Source: Apostichopus japonicus
Lineage: Eukaryota; Echinodermata; Holothuroidea; Aspidochirotida; Stichopodidae
Assembly (NCBI RefSeq): GCF_037975245.1
Contig: NC_092578.1
Span: 13,622,321-13,686,320 of the forward strand
DNA: 64,000 nt
Reading direction: 5' to 3'
The position numbers were made by a program, and so were the translations under genes. Position 1 is the first letter of the stretch; the number at the start of each line of letters is the position of its first letter. The notes under the pieces were generated by a model, which ran no database searches, was not told the origin of the DNA, and saw only the letters and a list, made by a program, of their open reading frames with translations. Positions 1 through 45,486 of the stretch are shown piece after piece.

Positions 1-2020
1 CGATTAGACTGTACACTAGAAAGTATTTGTCCTTTTTTGCGAGTTTTGCATATTCTCCGTGTGTAAAAAACTATAGGCCTAGTTCTTTATTCCTTGCATT
101 TTTAAACGACCACAGAATTTAATCGCGCGTCGTATACTTCACTCTATTTTCAAGAATGTTTCACTTCAGCAGTGTGTCACTGCTATCCTACATAATACTA
201 TCGCAATATATCTCTATACGTACAACATGCAGCGTGCGCGCGGTGTATGATGCGCGCATTAAGAGTTGTCCTTTTAACGCCCATCCGACAAAAACGCCAA
301 ACAGTTGTCCTATGTACGCGTTCATATATACGCATTGGCCTATGGAATCAGAGACATGCTACAGCGCCTTGACGCTGTGCAACCTCAGTTGTATGCCACT
401 ATGCATAAGACAGAGATCTGTTATAGCTGTACTATACAAACTCGTTGGTGCAAGGCTTGATAAAAAATTAATTCACATTTCTTTAGCAACAATTTACTTC
501 GGTAAGGTTTTGGCAGCTCCCCCCTCAATAAAGGGGAAAAAGAGTTAACTTAGGATATAAAAAAAAGAAAGAAAAAAAGTAAACTTAGGATATACTTATG
601 GCGATGAGTTATTTAAAATCGTTAACCGATATTTTGTTTATCTTGTTATCCGTCCGCTTTGTGAGTCCTGACGTCAATGACCAACTTGCTTAATGGTCTA
701 AATTTATTGTTTGGCGCCCGCTTCATAACATTATTTATGCCTATTCTGACATACCTTGTACCTCATGCAAATTATGATTACAAATATTTCGCTCTGTATT
801 TGACAGAAACACAAATTTCCGTCCAGGGATCTGGAGCTCTAATGGATTCGGTTGTCTGAATGAGTAACGACTGTAGTCCATCGAGTATCGTTGACCGCAT
901 TTGCTCAGATTTTTTTTTTTGGGGGGGGGGGGGGGGCTGCGCTGTATCATTTAACATACCGTCCTAATTTTTCACATCGACTTGAACGTTAACTTGCTCA
1001 AGTTCACAATGGTTGTATGCGTGGCTCTACGTACACCCATAGCCATGTATTTACAGCTCGGCGTACATCCTTTAAATAGCGCCCTCCCATCTGCCGTACG
1101 TTCTGAGAATGGTCCAATGATTGAGTCAGCGTGCACTCGTACAGATTCCGTTATATCGTTGTACTAAAATTCATGTGTTTATAATTTCATTCATTCGACA
1201 TATTGGGGGGGGGGGGGGTTGCAATTTATAGAGTTATAGATGACAATAATGACGTCACGTCATGTAAAACCAAGTGTCACACTGTATCTGGACGGGTGAC
1301 TTCGCGCAATGTGAACAATGTCATATAGGACATGTATATATAGTTCATGTATGTATGTACCTCGTACTTCATTGGAAGGGGGCAGGGGGGGGGTGAGGCG
1401 GGACGGTATAATAAACGATTTTTGTATGGCTGAATAACGGACTGCAGTGTTCACTGTAAGACATTTTTGTTCCTCTTTTTCGAGATCATATATTGAATCT
1501 ATCGTATAATGAATAGGTTGGGCGAAAGTTCAGGCTCGAATTCGCGTCTCAGATTTAAAAAGCTGCAATCGATTTTCATCTTTACTGAGACCAGTTCCTC
1601 ATCGCAATTACTCTAGAATGTCTAGGCATTTTCTGACAGAATGATATCTATTATAATGTAATTAAATCCATTTTTTTTATTCCTTTTTATTTATTTGTTT
1701 TGACTATATCAATTACTGACAAGTTACTGAACGTGAATCTTCGTGACCTGCATGGGCTCAAAACTCACTTTGATTCCATATAATTATATTCGGCAGATCA
1801 GAACAAACATCTGGGATTCGGAAAGGAACTCGAGCTTGGTCTCGACCACATCTAATATGAAATGGTTAACGACTTTATTAAGCAAACGTATACCTTACGT
1901 AGATCTTATAATATCTTCCGATTTCTAATATCTGTGCTGACCTTTGGCCTAATGGACAATGATATGGGTGTTCCGCCAGGGATCCCGTTAAACTTTTATT
2001 TTCCACAGAACTTATCTTAA
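1..2020. other. gene-free left flank
   Basis: I see no supportable gene here. Open frames up to about 130 codons occur, but they lack splice context, domain motifs and any recognisable composition. The stretch holds poly-G runs near 920-936 and 1205-1218 and otherwise AT-rich unique-looking DNA. Confidence 0.5.
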
Positions 2021-2330
2021 GGCGCATTTTCACGACACGATTTTCCTCACGATTTGTCGTGCACGACAGTCGTGCACCACAAAATGGACTTTTCGCAGAA
2101 ACTGAATCGTGAGCAACTTGACGCGCAAAGTAGAGCATATTACAAGACGCCCGGAATCGCAGCGTGTGAACGAGTTGTCTTGAGTCGCGCACGATTTATC
2201 ACGCACAGTTAGAAAGTTGTTCGATTTGAACCACTTGTCATTTACGCGACACGACAGTCGTATGCGATAAATACGTGCGTTTGACGCTATATGGTTGAGG
2301 GTATGAGATACAGGGGCCAGAAGCAAGGTA
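2021..2330. repeat. palindrome-dense repeat rich in CACGACAGTCGTG
   Basis: The segment repeats CACGACA and its complement TCGTG many times, including a near-perfect CACGACAGTCGTG palindrome around 2058-2075, and ends with a second CGACAGTCGTA near 2250. This density of short inverted repeats suggests a non-autonomous fold-back element. Its ends and target-site duplication are not clear. Confidence 0.4.
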
Positions 2331-2499
2331 TCTTGCGGGATATCCGTATAAAATATTGCAATTTAACCAACTAACTAAAAAAAATACCGAGGAGAGAGAG
2401 GATATAATACATCTTCATTGTGTATGTCCTAATGAGCAATTGTAACTGATATTGCGTAATATATAGCATTAAATCATGTTATCTTTTTAACCCAATCAG

Positions 2500-4173
2500 C
2501 ATGGGCGGGATTACGGGGGGGGGGGGCAAGAGGGGGCATTTACCCCCCACTTTTCCCCAGACCTTAGTGCACCTTTTTGTCGTTTTTGCAGACAAATGTG
2601 CACAACCCTAATCGAAATTATTCCCCCACAACAGCTCTATCAAATAGGCCTATTTTTTCGAATCTTAAGTCGAATTTGTGTTTAACATCGTAACATGTAG
2701 CATGCATAATAACTGGAGCTGGAGCTAGCACATGGTTCGCAGCACAGGTTACGAATCCTGGAGCTAACACACTATAGCGATTCAATTCTGCATGTGATGA
2801 ATCCTCGGCATGTGCTACAGTGCTAGCTTCAGGAATTGATTTTCAACGTTGCTGCTCTACTGAATGCGTTGAATAACTAAATCCAGAGAAACGATTTACG
2901 AAAGCCAGATTTGCATATTGGGTATATCAATAATTAAATTCAATACACTGACACATGACACCCCCCCCCCCCCACCCCCGTGTCATTCAACAACATGCAA
3001 TGGCAATGCCGATGTAATTTCTTTACTGCTCGAAATCCTGGAATGATGCATGCAAATCGAATAATGTAAATTACAAATTGGCACTAACACAGTAACACAT
3101 TAAATCCATTGTTACAGTACACAGCACTCGGCAGTTTCGGTAGGGCCGATAAAATAATGTGTAGCTTTGAGTTCCGTTTTCGGATCTATTCTCGATGATG
3201 AATGAAACACTTACGTTTGGTTTTGCATAAAAGGTAATTTCTTGCACACGATTTCTTTCCTGAAAAACTGCCAGGTAAAAATTTCATTTTCGCAACCTCA
3301 GCCAGTATATGAAATGACCCGTAAATATTGCTCCATGTTGCACCTAGTCGCATTGTAAAATCCAAAAAGTCACCCCACCTCGACTTCAGTGGCGACGGAA
3401 CCGGTGGACTTGAGGGGCTTATCCCCCATGAAAAAAGTGGGGGGGCTAAAGGTATGTTCAGCCCCCAATATTTGCCAAGTGATCCAAGAAGTGGGGACTG
3501 CGGGGAGAATTTCGAAGTGGGTGTGAACATATTCTTGATCGGTCCAATGCACAATATACTAATAATTTTAGGGGGAAAGAACTGTCTAGATGCGATTTAT
3601 TGTTACCAGAGGTGTCATTTTTGCTGATCTAGGATTTCCTTTTTGCTTAAATTTCGACGTGCCACGCCAACTGATTGTAGTGCACCGCCTAAATAGTGAC
3701 GTATAAGCTTCAGTTGTACATCACCATATAAGTTCTTCTATCCGTCCTCCCTAAATTTACACACGTTCATTAATTGTTTAGATGCAATTTAAAGCCTATA
3801 TGGGTGTTAAGTTTACCGATGTAAGGGTACCTTTCATCGAAAATTTCGACGCTCCTTGCCAACCGATGATGGCGCTCCTCTTAGATAGTGACGTATAACA
3901 AAAGTTATACATCACCATGTTCTACTATCAATCCTCTTCAAATTTTTAAACGATAATTAACTATCTAGATACAATTGCAGACATGAGACCATATTTCAAG
4001 GATGGGTACATGCAACTTAGAGCACTCGGGAAGTGCCGTTTCCGGCCATGTGGAGGGTTTGTACAGCCCAAAAATTTCTTGTACGCTCCGCGCCAACCCA
4101 TGGTTGCGCTCCGCTTAGATAGTCTTGCTGGCAGGTTTGCCCCCCCACTTTTACAACCCAAATCCCGCCCCTG
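2500..4173. mobile_element. non-autonomous hAT-like DNA transposon, 1.67 kb
   Basis: The left end CATGGGCGGGATT and the right end AATCCCGCCCCTG are inverted repeats with one mismatch. The element is flanked on both sides by the 8 bp direct repeat CCAATCAG (2492-2499 and 4174-4181). CA..GGGCG termini with 8 bp target-site duplications are typical of the hAT superfamily. Inside are poly-G/C tracts and three copies of a subterminal motif (about 3654-3705, 3846-3895, 4078-4125), all ending in TTAGATAGT or TAAATAGT. I see no transposase frame, so it should move only in trans. Short open frames within it are shadows of the GC-rich repeat. Confidence 0.75.
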
Positions 4174-4655
4174 CCAATCAGCATCCAATATTTCACTTTC
4201 TGCTACAGGTAATAGGTACTTTGCTTACTCTTATTACTCTTATTCTTTTACTACTTTTAGAGACAACGTATCCACAAGGTTTCACACTGAAAATTCTGGT
4301 GACCTCAAATTAGATTTGACCTCCGAAAAAAAGGTTTCTTATACTTAATAAGGTGGATCCACATACAAAGTTTGAATTTATTTTAGACAACCATGTACTT
4401 TTGAAATTATTGCCTTCAAAGAGGTCACATACACAGCCTCATGCATGAACACAAGGAATAAAAAAAGGAGAAAAAGAAGTTAAAGTTTTTCAAAGCAATA
4501 TAATTGAGATCATCAGTCACAATGACAAAGTGTTCAGTCGGAGAGAGAAATATAGAGAAGTGGAGACAGACAGATTTTTTAATACAGACTGTTTTGATTT
4601 GCTCACTGTCAAAATTAATGATGAAGCTGATCATACTATTTCATGAACATTATTT

Positions 4656-5027
4656 ATTATACAACACCTAATTATATTCCGGCCATTTGATTGGTCAATT
4701 GCTCGTCGATTGCATGCAAAATCCGCTCTATTGCACTCTATGAAATAGAACCATGTGTTATACTTTTTTGATAGCACTTTTTTCAATGGTAAGAGAGCAG
4801 AGAAACCTGTCTGTTCAAAACAATCTGTTGCATGAGTACATTTTACATCCAATTATATCCAAATTTGAAGGTGTTGTATAAAACAAATAATGAATGGTTT
4901 CCATTCGTGCAATAGTGCAAATATTTCATTCAACTCGGCTGCGCCTCGTTGAATGGAACATTCCATCTTTCAACTCATGAAATATGTGCACTATTGCACT
5001 CATAACCATTTATTATTTGTATAATAT
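4656..5027. repeat. two adjacent fold-back repeats
   Basis: 4657-4881 is bounded by TATACAACACCT and its complement AGGTGTTGTATA. Directly after it, 4884-5025 folds back on itself: ACAAATAATGAATGG and GTGCAATAGTGCA on the left pair with the complementary strings on the right around a short centre near 4945. Both look like MITE-type palindromes without coding capacity. Confidence 0.55.
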
Positions 5028-5041
5028 TACACTGTCCTGTC

Positions 5042-5419
5042 CAAGGGCGTAGGAACCGGGGGGGCTGGGGGGGGGGGGGGGCGCCAGCCCCCCCAGTGAA
5101 AAATGTGGAGGGGCGGAAGTATCATTCCGCCCCCCCGCTTCGCAGGTCAGAAAACCCCTTTTTCATTTCCAAATGAGAAAAAAAAATCTCATTTGGAGCA
5201 CCAAATTGCATCTAAGGCCTGGTGAAAATACAAAATTAAGTTTACAAAATGGAGTGGGTGGGTTGAAGTGTGCTATATTGCACCAAATTGCATCTGAGGC
5301 TACCTGGAAATGCAAAAAATTCCAAAGGGGAGGGGGACACCCCCTCCCCTTAGACCCCTCCCCCAGGCCGGCCATCAGTCTTCAGCCCCCCCACTCAAAA
5401 GTACCTTCCTACGCCACTG
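5042..5419. mobile_element. hAT-like MITE with perfect 8 bp TSD
   Basis: The 378 bp element starts CAAGGGCGTAGGAA and ends TTCCTACGCCACTG, and is flanked by GTCCTGTC on both sides (5034-5041 and 5420-5427). Internally a GCACCAAATTGCATCT motif occurs twice about 75 bp apart, and poly-G and poly-C tracts lie near the two ends. There is no coding capacity. Termini and duplication length fit the hAT superfamily. Confidence 0.8.
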
Positions 5420-5427
5420 GTCCTGTC

Positions 5428-7300
5428 AATAGTTTGACTAAAATGAAGTCAACTTACTTTCGTGACGATGTTAATAACGGTCAATAATGCTCTAAGTGTT
5501 AACGGTCACTCAGTCATTTGACTTTCTGGTTCAATCTTTTCATTCACTTATAGAGGATCAGAAGAATGCTGCCATTCATCTTCTCCCTATTTTTCTCTCT
5601 GGATGAAGAAATGATAACGGAGGCAGAGTGACCAGTGTAGAGGCATGCTCGGCTTTTGTTGATTTTCAGTTCGTAAGCTGTTTTATACTTTTAGAGTGGC
5701 AGGATGGGTTGAAAGCCAAGCTACTCCCTCACCAGTAGGCTATGGTAGATTGATCACAATTAAATGTTGCATAGAATAAGATTCTTGGAAACAATAGACC
5801 AAATTTTTGTTTTCCAAATTAACTTCCTTAAGGCATAAACTATACACTACAAGGAATTCCTGGAAGCAATCTCGCCACAGCTGATAGTCTTTCTCAAGTT
5901 GTGAGGGCACGTTAATATTTTCAAAATTAACTTGAAGTTCACTTGAAGTAATATACCAAGCTGCTATCAGTATTTATGGGTATTATTGCCAAGTATTTGC
6001 AAGAGTGTAAATTGAAACTGATTGCTTCCAATTAAAGTTTCTGAATTTCTCCATGGCCAAATTGCTGCATTGGCTTTTCAGTGCATATGTCCAATGTTAT
6101 AGGATGGAATATTGATGTACCACTTCATATTAACCAAATATGAATATATTGCTTTTAAGTTTTCTTTGATGATATTGAATAAACTTCCACAAATGACATA
6201 CTGGTATACAGAACCTGTCTGTACAGAGGAAGGTTGTGCTTCCCTGGACATTGCACATAACCTGATATGTTTAATCACCAATGTAACTCCCAACAAAACA
6301 TAAACTTCCAGTGTACTGCATGTAAGAGGAATGTAAGTTGTTTTTAGTTGTGTCTGGTTGAAGGGGATAAATGGGGGGGGGGGGGGGGCGGGTGTCTTCA
6401 TCAATGAACAACTGTGGGATTTTAGGGGCAGGTTGTCTCCATACAGCTACATTGGCTAACATACTATCTAACTATATTTCCTTTTTTACTGTAGGAGAAC
6501 ATCAGTTTGGAACATTACCTGACCGACATAAACATTCATATTGCACAGCCGTATGTTCTTGTCATAGTAGGTAGGCTACATGGATCTCTCCACAACAAGT
6601 TTGCGTGATATTGGTGTGCCCCTCCCCTCATGTAGTTATATTTCCATATATGGTATTCCTAATTAAAATGATGTTCCTAAGTTAGGGAATTCCTCTTAAT
6701 TGTGCATTTTCAGCTTTAATACTTTTAAGAACAGCATCTTCAAAAGAATCTCTTACAATGCTGTATATCGAATATCTGGATGAATATATTTTCACTTGGC
6801 TGATTCTAAATAAATGTCCGATATCAGCAAACACAAGCACAGTTGTTTTCTGATATCTTTATTTCTCAAAGTGTTAAGTATCAGATTTGCGACTTTTCAA
6901 AAGAAAACAAGCTGTGCAATAAATACTATACTTAAAATTAAAATCGTTTACATCTATGATGTGTAAATGATCGTTACCCGTACATAGGTATGATTTACAC
7001 TTTATTTTAGGTAGGAGAAATACTTCAATCAGAAGTAACTTACATTATACAAGAAGTTGTGTAGTGATCACTACACAAGATTAATTTAATTTCCTATCCC
7101 CAACTACTTGTAAACGTTTTCTTACCTGTGGTTAGATCAAGTTTACTTAGAAGTTCTGGGGTTCTTATATGTTACTTTGTGGTTAAGTCATATTTTACTT
7201 AACCTGTATATTTTGTTTTGTGAGTGTGTACAACATACTTGAAATTAGTTAAACAGTGAAAAGCAGTGGGATGTGACAAACAATAAATTCACAGTAACAC
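5428..7300. other. gene-free stretch
   Basis: AT-rich DNA with one poly-G run near 6374-6388. I see no exon, RNA gene or structured repeat that I can support. Confidence 0.5.
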
Positions 7301-7306
7301 AGGCTG

Positions 7307-7945
7307 TCCTGAAATGACCATTGACCTCAACAACAGGCTTCTTGTACTAGCTGTTATATATACATCAACATACTAAATATGACATCTGCCCTAGATGAAA
7401 TATTGTATAAAACATGGTTTTCACAATTTGACCCTCGGTAAACTCAAACGACCATTGACCTCCGCCTAAAAACATTTGGCCTTTTGTACTCAATGTGGTA
7501 CAATCACACACCAAATATCCGATCTGTCCAAGCTTCCATTGCGGTATTATTTTAGTGTGGAGAGACAGGTAAGAGGGGAGTGAAGTGATGTTTGGCGTTT
7601 GTTGACTTCAAATGACATTTGACCTCCACCAAATTCAATAATAGGCTTCTTAAATTTAATATGTATATCTTCAACCAAATATGAGTTCTGTCCAAGGTTT
7701 CCTTCTTGCAATATCATGTTTACAAGGCTTTCAAAATTGTACCTGTTTTCCCCAAATGATCTTTGACATCCACCAAAACCAAAAGGCTCCTTTTACTTAT
7801 GTTTTACACCTTCAACCAAGTATAAATTCTGTCCAAGCTTCCAATATTGAGATATCATATTTTACGAGGTATGCACAGTTTGACCTCTGGTGACCCTAAA
7901 TGATCACCACATAAAACAATAGGCTTCTTGCACTCAAAAGTATAG
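7307..7945. repeat. degenerate ~150 bp tandem repeat with DR1-like motifs
   Basis: Four to five diverged units of roughly 150 bp each carry the same ordered phrases: TGACC(A/T)TTGACCTCC, then AATAGGCTTCTT, then CACACCAAATAT, then TCTGTCCAAGCTTCCA, then ATATCATGTTTACAAGG. The TGACCTTTGACCTC-type core is the complement of a direct repeat of AGGTCA spaced by one base, with one or two mismatches in each unit here. No coding role is visible. Confidence 0.65.
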
Positions 7946-7956
7946 GTATGTGGTTT

Positions 7957-8060
7957 AAAAATTGCAAAAGTTGGGGGTCATTTGATATTCCGTCCCCCTA
8001 TCTCAAAAGTGAGGGGGGGGGAACAAGTCCCTGTGCCCACAGGATTGACGCCTATACGCT
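7957..8060. repeat. decayed hAT-like end remnant
   Basis: The stretch has G- and C-runs and ends CACAGGATTGACGCC, close to the right terminus GGATTGACGCCCCTG of the element at 44505-44773. It looks like a leftover end of the same family. No matching left end is seen. Confidence 0.35.
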
Positions 8061-8558
8061 GGGGTAGTTGAAGTGGCCCACCTAGGTGATTTGGGGTCCT
8101 TCTCCAGAAAAAGGAAAAGCTTAGACATTAAATGATGCATTCTGAGGCATATGTAGACTACAAATGGTGTAAATATAATGAGCTTTTCCAGGCCCTGTTC
8201 TAAAACAGTCACCCTACTGACTATGGCTTGAGGATTTGCGCACGCAACTGCCACGTGTGAAAGGTGGACCTGAGTCGTGACTCGAGTACTTTGACCCTGA
8301 CACCACCAGTAGGCTATACTGTTAATAAAGGAACTATATATATATGTTCAGCGATGTGTAACACTATTTTCAAATGCTGCACCTATAGGGTGATTCATAA
8401 AATTCCTTGTTAACAGAAGTACTATTAACAGTGCTAATATTTCGCCCTGGCACTTCACATACTGCGTATCATTATAGTTAGGATCAAGCGCCGTTGTTGC
8501 AAATTCTGCACATTTTTATTAACACGCAGTTTAGTTTTAGTGGAGGATTCAATTAATT

Positions 8559-42370
<33,812 letters not shown>

Positions 42371-42804
42371 TTAAGACGTTTTCGAGGGTTCGGCTTAAAA
42401 TGTTGGCCTCAATGACTGTTATTGATACGATGATAAGCAGCCATTTATGAATATGCATGTTGTAGAGGCCGAATGCACCCAATGGGGACATTTTTTTCTA
42501 CAGTGTACTGTCATGTCCCGCTTCAGAGCACTCTTAGTGCCAGTATGAGCAGTATGTATATAATGTTTTTATCAGATAAAAAGTTAGGAACTGTTTGTAC
42601 TGTCAATACGAGTGCTTCTAAGCATTATATGGGAGGACAGTTTAGAGAGGTATTAGCATTGGAAAACTGTCCCAACTGGCTGCCAAATGGCTTATCACTT
42701 TTCATTTCACTTCCGGTGGCTATCCACTTTACAATTTAAGCTCATGTCAGATGGGAAAACGAATGGAGGGAGTTCTCCTGTACCTTAAGGCCACCTTAGT
42801 TAAA

Positions 42805-42875
42805 GCCAGGCAGGGTTCAAATCCAAGACCTCGCAGACAAGCTGTTTATCCAATCGACCAAATGCTTTGTGACCA
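42805..42875 (-). mobile_element. tRNA-like SINE head, minus strand
   Basis: The minus strand reads GCATTTGGTCGATTGGATAA and later GGATTTGAACCCTGCC, an A-box/B-box pair at tRNA spacing. It looks like a degenerate SINE head. Confidence 0.45.
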
Positions 42876-43133
42876 GATAAGAGTCATCAATAATAAGTGT
42901 TAATAATAAGTTACCACACAAATTTAAATATATTGTTTATTTTTCAAAGATTGCTGTTATATTATCATGTCCATGTATAACGTAATTGAAATTGTTACGT
43001 CTTTCTGCAATATTTTCATATACCTATAGCAATATATGACAATTGCCAGAATTTGATATAGTTATAGAAAAACTGGAATCAGAACCTGTAAAAGGAGAAA
43101 CATTGTATAGTCATGATACTGGTGTACTGATTT

Positions 43134-43195
43134 GTATACAATTAAATTAACATAAGTATACAATTAAATTAACATAAGTATACAATTAAATTAAC
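43134..43195. repeat. 22 bp unit, nearly three copies
   Basis: GTATACAATTAAATTAACAT repeats three times in direct orientation; the third copy is cut short. Confidence 0.8.
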
Positions 43196-43410
43196 ACGCA
43201 AATATGTGTATATTTCTATGCAAAACTATGTGTTTTAAATTTCTGTGGTATATATAAAGTTTTAGAAATTTTACATAATTTGGTGTAAATGTGTGTTTGT
43301 CGGTCTGTCTGTCAGTAGGGTGGGGTTGGGTGGGGAAAGGGTTGGTTTTGGAGACAATGTTATCAATCCTACATTATAAATATTTAATTATTTATATAAG
43401 TACTTGTACA

Positions 43411-43526
<116 letters not shown>

Positions 43527-43570
43527 TTTCAATTGGAAGCTTTTCAATGATTAACTTTGATCTGTTATTT

Positions 43571-45350
43571 TGTGTAATTAATGTATGCTGCTTGTAATGG
43601 TGAACAATCTTTGTCAAACAAAAGGAGAAAAAGATACCAAGGTAAAACCTTTTCCTTTCTAAGGCATATCAAACTGCATCAATGTAGCATATGCAACAGC
43701 ATATATAGGACATTCAGTCACCCCCCGCCCCCCGGCCCCTCATTCCTGCTAAAGCATATAGTATCATAAAGAATATGGTCTCATAGGACTTGGACTCGCA
43801 ACCTCATCACTTGCTCCGCCCTACCCCACCCTCCACCTTATTCAACAAACAAACAAAAACAAAATGGATTCATCTATAGCATTTAATATACATCATAAGC
43901 ATATAGTTTCAACCCCACCACACTTGCCCCGCCCCCAACCCACCCTCCAAATTATTTAACAACAAAATCGTTCATCCAGCATTTAATATATATACATCAC
44001 CTTAAAGCATGCTGCTGGGAATGGATAAATATAGATACCAGGGTACGAACTTTTCCTCTCTAAGGCATATCAAACTGCATGCATGTAGCATATGCAACAG
44101 CATATATTCTTAAGAGGACATTCCAGTCACCCCCCCCCCCTCCATTTCCACGCGTGGAATGACAAACAAACAAATATATAGGTATGATATCTACATATAA
44201 GGGTATTATGAAAGTGCTAATCTTGTATACCTGATTCCCCAGTGGCCCATTCCATCTGCCCCATATGATGAACAAGGTGATTGTGTACAAATTGGAAGCT
44301 TTAAGACATATCAAACTTCATGTATAGCAGTTGCTAAAGCAAATAGTCTAAGAGGGATTGGTCTGCCCCCCCCATCACACTCCCCCAACCCCACCAACCA
44401 TCCCATTCAACAAGGATGAATTCACATAGAATCATACGCTTGCAAATTTCTGATGCTAATAAATGCTCTAACCTGCATACTTCCTTCCCCAGTTGTCCCC
44501 TTCCCATGGGCGTCAATCCTGGGGGGGGGACACGCCCCCACATTTCGATGGGGGGACACACTATCAAATGCCCCCCCCCCACACACACACATACATTTGG
44601 AAAAAGAGTAGTGTCGTGGCTCTATTTGGTTAGGGATTACATATCTCAGGATTCATATCCTGGTGCGCGCCAACCAATGGTAGCGCTCCGCTTAGATAGT
44701 ACTTACGGCCGGAATACTCGAATCGATTACGTCCCCCCCCCCCCCCACGTTTCATATCGGATTGACGCCCCTGCGGGCCCTTCCCCTCCCTTCTACCCCT
44801 CACAATGGTTTCAAATATCAGTGAAGCATGTAAAACTTGGACAAGGTAATATTCTACACTGGTTTTTCTTTTAGATTACACACTTTATTAATTTGGAATA
44901 ACATGAACGCTTTGAAACGGTTCATATTCTTAATATTAGACTGTTTATTAAATTCCTACACATTATTGGGACCGTAAATTTGAAAAATAAAACAAAAATA
45001 CGTTCATCTAGCATTTAATATACATCACCTTAATGCTGGGAATGGTGAAAAATGTTTGTCAAAGTAAAGGAGAAAAAGATTCCAGGGTACAACCTATTCT
45101 TTTCTATCTCTAATTACCTTTACATTTGAAAAAAAAAACTTTAACCTAGCATTTTAAATATATCACATTTAATCTTTGCTACTGGGAATTGTGAAAATCT
45201 TTTTCAAAGCATACAAAAAAGAGATAAAAGTGTACAACCCTTTTCTTTCTGTGTAAATGTAGCATATGCAACAGCATATAACCTCAGTTGGGCTTCCCCA
45301 CTCCCACCACCCCACTCCCCAGACACACACAATCTGGACCTCTAAAGTTA
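43571..45350. repeat. irregular tandem of a ~450 bp diverged unit
   Basis: The phrases GGAGAAAAAGATACCA, AAGGCATATCAAACTGCA, GTAGCATATGCAACAGCATA and AGCATTTAATATACATCA recur in the same order at about 43585-43710, 43990-44120, 45000-45110 and 45160-45290, with indels. A hAT-like element (44505-44773) interrupts the array. Confidence 0.5.
44505..44773. mobile_element. hAT-like MITE, 269 bp
   Basis: The ends CATGGGCGTCAATCC and GGATTGACGCCCCTG are 15 bp inverted repeats with one mismatch. G-runs lie behind the left end and C-runs before the right. It contains the GCGCGCCAACC...CTTAGATAGT motif near 44663-44700. No clear target-site duplication is seen. Confidence 0.6.
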
Positions 45351-45486
45351 AAATAACAAATGAATTTAACCCAGCATAATGACAAGGTCATTTTCTACAC
45401 TGATTTTTTGGTTTCGATGATAATCGTAACCTATGTAGTCATGCAGGCGGAGAGTGTGTGTAAGTGTGCGTGCGTTTGTGTGTGCA

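Noticed and set aside
156-548. 130-codon open frame at the left edge
   Set aside because: Cys/Ser-rich without any recognisable motif, no start context, no neighbouring exon.
3186-4348. Open frames of 100-120 codons around 3.2-4.3 kb
   Set aside because: They lie across the G/C-rich hAT-like element in both strands and show no protein motif.
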